In this document: positions 15,476 through 19,389 of the stretch, in pieces
Numbering within the stretch: position 1 is the first letter of the stretch
Layout: each line of letters starts with the position of its first letter
Origin: Pseudomonadota bacterium
GTDB taxonomy: Bacteria; Pseudomonadota; Gammaproteobacteria; Burkholderiales; Thiobacillaceae
DNA length: 19,389 nucleotides
NCBI GenBank assembly: GCA_021821425.1
Contig: JAKACL010000012.1
Location: 1-19,389 of the forward strand
Direction of reading: 5' to 3'
The notes under the pieces: model-generated
What the model saw: the letters and a program-made list of their open reading frames with translations, nothing else
The model's database searches: none
What the model was told of the DNA's origin: nothing
Program-made: the position numbers and the translations under genes

Positions 15476-18061
15476 TTACAGCGTCGCCAGAAAGGCGATC
15501 AGTGCGTTCTTGTCGGCGTCGGACAGATCCTCACCGAAGCGATGGCCGTCGTTTTCGATTTCCGCCGTGCACGAGGAATAGACCTGCCACAGCGCCGGGG
15601 TGCGGGCGCGCGCCTCCTTGACCACTTCGACCAGGCGGTCGGGGTCGGAGACGATGGCTTGGCCGATGGACTGCATTTCGGCGGCGAGTTTGCCGGCCTC
15701 GTCCGCAGGCAGCACGGTGGCGAGCCGGGCCTCGAGTTCCTTGGGCTTGAGCCGGGCGCGAATCAGGTCGACGATGAAATCCTTGTGGCGGAAGTTGCCG
15801 ACGTTGCCCGCAGTGGCGCCGGCCGGCACCCGCACGGTGAAGCCGACCAGGCGTTTCTCCTCCTTGCCGTCGAAGATGCGCGGGCCGATGTCGAGCACGA
15901 TGTCCTCGTCGACTTTGGTCGCCTTGGGAATGCGCTTGGCCGGATTCAGCAGGTCCTGCATCGAGGCGACATAGAGCTGGAAGCGGCCATTGACCGAGGG
16001 GTCGTAGGTCCAGCACGCTGGCTGTTTGTCCTTCGCCAGTGGCGGATTGCCAGGCAGGCTGGTATCGACGTAGCTGGAGCGGTAGAGCTCGTTGGGATTC
16101 GACGGGTCGCCGCCCCAGCCGCACAGTTCGGGACCGACCGCGTTGTTGTGCAGGAAGGGCGCGTGCGCCCACAGGTTCAACAGCGAGACGTTGCGGTAGT
16201 AGCCGCGGCCGCCGTCGTGCGGCTCGAGCAGGCCGGACACGGTCGGCCGCGCGTGGTAGTCCTCGTTGGCGAACTGCTCCCAGACGTGGCCGCGCATATG
16301 ATTGGAATGCAGCGAACGGCAGCGGTAGGTACCGACTTCGGTGACCGGGATGGGCACGTCGTTGCCGAGCCAGTCGGCGCGCAGGCCGCTCTTGCTGTCG
16401 AGCGCACGGAAATCGACGGTCTCGAACGGTGCCTTGCCGCTGGCATGGCAGCGCGCGCAGTTGGCGACGAACACCTGCTGGCCGCGCGACACCGCATCCT
16501 TGCCGAATTCGCGTTCGAGGTCGCGCACCAGTTCGGTTTCGGTATATGCCGTCTCCAGCTGGTTGGCGCGCGCCTCGACAAGGTCGCGGGCTTGGCCTTC
16601 GGGCGCGGTCAGAAAGAAATCGAGCACATTCTGCAGGCGGTCTTCCACTGCGCGGAAGTTGGGGCAATCGCGTCGGCACTGGCCGATGTCGAACGGCGTC
16701 TGGCCGAAGTTGCGCGCTTTCGGGTCGAGCTGCCGCAGGTCGGTCAGGTGGTTGAGCCAGCACTGCTCGGCGCACGAGCCGATATTGAAATACACGCGCT
16801 GGATCGCGCCGAGCGCGCCGATCGAGTCGCCGCCGCCCTTGAGGATGTGGTGGACGGTTTCGGTCTTGACGCCTTTTTCCCAGCATTTGCCGGGTTTGCC
16901 GGGTTCGCACCAGCAGGTGGATTCATTCGCACCCGCGGGGCAGGACGCCGCCTTGCGCCAGCGGTTGACCTTTTCGCCCGGGAACACCGGCCGCTGCGCG
17001 GTGTTGATCAGCGCATTGATGGTGCCGGCGTTGTTGACCTGGTCGTTTGGAATCGCCGAGGTGTCGGAGGTGCCGGGGCGCGCATGCGAAAAAATCTGCC
17101 ACAGCAGGTCGTTGCGCGGCATGCCGGAAATCAGCACCTCGGAGACGCGGATGTACTGGTTGCCGACCAGGCCCGAGAGGTTTTCCCATTTCGGATGCTC
17201 GGGGTCGAGCGGGGGGTTGGCCGGGTTGAACGCGACGTGGCATGACGCGCACGCGGTGCCGATCAGGAAGGGCGGTTCGATCGAGGCATCGGCCAGTTTG
17301 CGCACCTTGTGGTCGGCGCGGGCGGGATCGTCCGACAGCTTGCGGTGGTAGCCTTCCCAACTGCCGAGGCCGCCATTGACCTGCTTCCACACCGCCGCAT
17401 CGAAACGCGGGTTGGGAAACTTGCGGAAGCCGAGTGCGCCGGTGGAAGTGCCGAACGCCAGATGGCAGCTGTCCTCGCGCCCCTGCTGGTGGCCGTCGGG
17501 ATCGCCCGCGTCGGCGGCGGCGTCCTTGAAATCGCAGGCGGGATCGCGGTAGCCGGGTTTGCCGACGAATTTCAGCAGGGTGTCGTCGCCCGGGCACCAG
17601 TCGAAGCCATAGGTTTCCTCGTAGCTTTTGGCCGGGCAGCCGTCCGATCCCGGGGTGCAGCAGCCGGGGTCGTTGATCAGGCCCCAGGTCCGGAAGCGGG
17701 TGTCGCGGGCGTCGCCGCGCAGCACGCCGTACCAGTCGATCAAGGCGGTGACGCGCTGCTGGAAACTGTAGGTGTGGAAGCGCGCATTGCCGGCGGTGGC
17801 CTTGAACCAGATTTCGCGCCCGGCGCGCGCCGAGGGCGTAAGACCCGCTTCTCCTGCGTGGAAGCCGGCATCGGTATAGGGCGACGCCGCACCCGGCAGC
17901 GCAGAAAGCGGAGCGGGCTCGGCGGGTGCCAGCGCGTTTTGCATCCGGTCCGCTGCAGGCGACGGGGTGGCGCGCGCAGCATCGGGTTGCTGGGCAAACC
18001 AGGCGAACAGGACGAGGGTTGAAATGCTCAAGATGCCAACAAGCCAGGTCGATGCTTTCAT
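15476..18061 (-). CDS. Large Cys-rich dihaem c-type cytochrome, RoxA-like (861 aa)
   Basis: A long periplasmic or membrane-anchored cytochrome: one hydrophobic N-terminal segment (about 5-23), then a Pro/Ala spacer to about 60. Haem motifs are CASCH (271-275) and CARCH (535-539), about 264 apart. Downstream, LLNLWAHAPFLHNNAVGPEL aligns with the LWLRAPYLHNGSVPTL segment of the two smaller cytochromes, and the C-terminus FGEDLSDADKNALIAFLATL matches their LPDADKxALLEYLKTF, so all three share one fold. It is far longer than its relatives. About 18 cysteines lie outside the haem motifs, in clusters such as DPGCCTPGSDGCP, STCWCEPGKPGKCW and SCAEQCW, suggesting many disulfides or an extra cofactor. 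Haem chemistry (oxygenase, peroxidase or relay) is not determinable. The start has ACAGGAG upstream. Patatin lies 58 bp upstream and the lipoprotein 11 bp downstream. Confidence 0.88.
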   Translation of the reverse strand: MKASTWLVGILSISTLVLFAWFAQQPDAARATPSPAADRMQNALAPAEPAPLSALPGAASPYTDAGFHAGEAGLTPSARAGREIWFKATAGNARFHTYSFQQRVTALIDWYGVLRGDARDTRFRTWGLINDPGCCTPGSDGCPAKSYEETYGFDWCPGDDTLLKFVGKPGYRDPACDFKDAAADAGDPDGHQQGREDSCHLAFGTSTGALGFRKFPNPRFDAAVWKQVNGGLGSWEGYHRKLSDDPARADHKVRKLADASIEPPFLIGTACASCHVAFNPANPPLDPEHPKWENLSGLVGNQYIRVSEVLISGMPRNDLLWQIFSHARPGTSDTSAIPNDQVNNAGTINALINTAQRPVFPGEKVNRWRKAASCPAGANESTCWCEPGKPGKCWEKGVKTETVHHILKGGGDSIGALGAIQRVYFNIGSCAEQCWLNHLTDLRQLDPKARNFGQTPFDIGQCRRDCPNFRAVEDRLQNVLDFFLTAPEGQARDLVEARANQLETAYTETELVRDLEREFGKDAVSRGQQVFVANCARCHASGKAPFETVDFRALDSKSGLRADWLGNDVPIPVTEVGTYRCRSLHSNHMRGHVWEQFANEDYHARPTVSGLLEPHDGGRGYYRNVSLLNLWAHAPFLHNNAVGPELCGWGGDPSNPNELYRSSYVDTSLPGNPPLAKDKQPACWTYDPSVNGRFQLYVASMQDLLNPAKRIPKATKVDEDIVLDIGPRIFDGKEEKRLVGFTVRVPAGATAGNVGNFRHKDFIVDLIRARLKPKELEARLATVLPADEAGKLAAEMQSIGQAIVSDPDRLVEVVKEARARTPALWQVYSSCTAEIENDGHRFGEDLSDADKNALIAFLATL

Positions 18062-18078
18062 GGGGCGCTCCTGTCAGC

Positions 18079-18093
18079 AGGACGGACAGTCCT
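18079..18093. promoter_or_regulatory. Small hairpin in the leader of the 861-aa cytochrome
   Basis: AGGAC-GGACA-GTCCT (plus-strand reading) forms a 5-bp stem with a 5-nt loop in the 58-bp gap after the patatin stop, a few bases upstream of the cytochrome's ribosome-binding site. It is short and has no T-run, so a terminator is unlikely; it could be chance. No clear promoter is seen in this gap. Confidence 0.25.
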
Positions 18094-18119
18094 GAAACCC
18101 AGTCAAGGGGGATATGTTT

Positions 18120-19389
18120 TCAAGCCAGTTCATTGCGTCGCTCGCGCAGGATTTCGCACATCCACGGCAGCAGCGGCCCATTGTCGGCGGCCAATTCCTG
18201 GCGCTGCGCGGCCTCGATCAGCACCGCCTCGAACACCGCCTTGCCGGTGTGGTGCCCGAGCTTGCGGTAGCTCTCGAACTGCGATTCGTCGAACCACTGG
18301 TCCTGGGTCGATTCGTGCGGGAAGCCGGGGTGGGTGCACTTGTAATTCAACAGGTCGGCGGGTTCGGTGCCGGTGAGGTTGGGCTTGATGTAGATCAGGC
18401 AGGCTTCGGTCGGCGCATCCGTGCTGCCCGCGCGCGGCGGATAGACCACACGACCGACGGCCGAGTAGCCGTTTTCCAGGTCTTCGGCATGGATGTCGAT
18501 GGTCACGCCGAAGTCGGCGTAGCACTTGCGGATGGCGTTGCCGAGGTCCTCGAAATGGTTCTTGCCATCCTCGCCGGCGTCGACGACGACGATGCAGGTG
18601 CAGCGCCGTCGCACCAGTTCGTAAATGCCGAGATTTTCGAAATGGCCGCCGTCCGACAGGTAGATAAACGGCGAGTCATGGTCGGTGTGGCCGAACAGTT
18701 CCTTCAGCAGATAGGTCCCGCCAAACGGCGGATCGTGCTTCTTCCAGTGCGGCTCGCTGGCCGGGTTGGGACTCCAGTGGCCGAGGCGGACGTTGAATAC
18801 GGTCATCAGGAAGGTCAGCGCGGGCGAACTGTGATAGCCCATGTTGGGACAGGCGGCGGCGCCGGAAATCGCCATCGCCGAACCCATCCACACGCCTTCC
18901 ATGTAGTCGGATGTGGGTCGGTAATGACTGAGCAGCTGACCCTTTTCGTCGGGCAGCGTGAAGCTGTAGCCGGCCACCATGGGGGTGAAGGCGAACGCGG
19001 CGGCGCGGCGTTCCTGCCAAGCGAGCTGCTTGCCGGCGACCAGGTTCATCGCGGTGTTGTGGATGGGATAGGGGCGCTGGCACTGCGGCTTGCCCAGGGG
19101 GGCGCTGCAGAGATCAGCAAGCTTGAGATCGTCGCGTGGGTCGAATCCGGTGAAGGGATGCGGCGAGCGCACCTTGCAGCGCGAAGCGCCGAGATAGCAG
19201 CGCACCAGCCGCTGGCGGTAGAAGTGGTAGATCGAGAACATGTTGACGTCGATGCGCCACGCCAGCGCAGCCGCGGCAGCCAGGCTGCCGGCGCAGAGGA
19301 TCGCGACCCAGGCGATGTCGGCGCGCTGGAAGTTGGCGGATTCCTGGTAGAGCACGGCCATGAACTGCGTGGAGGTGCGGACATGTTCC
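18120..19389 (-). CDS. Patatin-like phospholipase, membrane-associated (C-terminal part, cut by window edge)
   Basis: Patatin-type enzymes are serine lipid acyl hydrolases with a Ser-Asp dyad. The frame stays open to the right edge, so the first in-window ATG at 19361 is probably internal. Visible are a transmembrane helix near the edge (WVAILCAGSLAAAAALAW), then DVNMFSIYHFYRQRLVRCYLGASR and HPFTGFDPRDDL, features of the large membrane-bound bacterial patatin proteins. Next come MGSAMAISGAAACPNMGYH and FIYLSDGGHFENLGIYELV, where the Asp of DGG is the likely dyad Asp. The GxSxG nucleophile and the rest of the membrane region should lie beyond the window. It is the most upstream visible gene of the cluster and is followed by the 861-aa cytochrome after 58 bp. 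It probably releases fatty acids from membrane lipids; whether it is an effector or housekeeping enzyme cannot be told. Confidence 0.88.
   Translation of the reverse strand, partial: EHVRTSTQFMAVLYQESANFQRADIAWVAILCAGSLAAAAALAWRIDVNMFSIYHFYRQRLVRCYLGASRCKVRSPHPFTGFDPRDDLKLADLCSAPLGKPQCQRPYPIHNTAMNLVAGKQLAWQERRAAAFAFTPMVAGYSFTLPDEKGQLLSHYRPTSDYMEGVWMGSAMAISGAAACPNMGYHSSPALTFLMTVFNVRLGHWSPNPASEPHWKKHDPPFGGTYLLKELFGHTDHDSPFIYLSDGGHFENLGIYELVRRRCTCIVVVDAGEDGKNHFEDLGNAIRKCYADFGVTIDIHAEDLENGYSAVGRVVYPPRAGSTDAPTEACLIYIKPNLTGTEPADLLNYKCTHPGFPHESTQDQWFDESQFESYRKLGHHTGKAVFEAVLIEAAQRQELAADNGPLLPWMCEILRERRNELA

Noticed and set aside
15542..17245. 567-codon plus-strand open frame antisense to the 861-aa cytochrome
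   Set aside because: Same shadow pattern; no domain or ribosome-binding site evidence, while the minus strand encodes two CxxCH motifs and a conserved C-terminus.

Overview
The window looks like a high-GC betaproteobacterial chromosome. It has a dapC-dapD gene pair on the minus strand, GC-rich third codon positions with long antisense shadow ORFs, and many c-type cytochromes. A relative of Thiobacillus or other Nitrosomonadales/Rhodocyclales would fit; the lineage is inference from gene content and codon style, not from a marker gene.

Left end (1-2792), ordinary core and accessory genes. The start of dapD (cut by the left edge) and complete dapC run leftward; they encode two consecutive steps of succinylase-branch lysine/diaminopimelate synthesis. 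A 41-bp divergent gap separates dapC from a rightward pair: an EamA/DMT permease and a small VOC (glyoxalase-fold) protein that overlap by 8 bp. A 74-bp convergent gap with a GC palindrome ends this part.

The rest (2793-19389) is one co-oriented minus-strand cluster that I cannot match to a described system. In transcription order it holds: a membrane-bound patatin-like phospholipase (5' part outside the window); an 861-aa, very Cys-rich dihaem c-type cytochrome; a 290-aa lipoprotein; a 517-aa dihaem cytochrome of a second family; two tandem paralogous dihaem cytochromes (493 and 486 aa) of RoxA-like appearance; a possible 33-codon ORF; a 672-aa fusion of a papain-type cysteine protease with an alpha/beta-hydrolase; a 362-aa bitopic/two-TM protein with a long Pro/Ala linker; the 3' stub of a second copy of the protease-hydrolase gene; and a 1288-aa mosaic protein with a coiled coil, a Gly/Ser linker and a C-terminal domain resembling a degenerate caspase-like fold.

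Gaps within the cluster are short (4-bp overlap, 4, 11, 16, 30, 58 bp; 131 and 150 bp at the two places where small ORF or pseudogene material lies), so one or two long transcripts are plausible. The upstream half (patatin, cytochromes, lipoprotein) is predicted to be membrane-bound or periplasmic. The downstream half (protease-hydrolase fusion, 1288-aa protein) has no signal peptide, with the 362-aa membrane protein a possible link. A working idea, inference only, is an envelope-associated system that attacks a hydrophobic or lipid substrate by acyl hydrolysis and haem-based oxidation, coupled to a cytosolic or non-classically exported hydrolase/protease module. No regulator, transposase, integrase, tRNA, rRNA or CRISPR array is visible.
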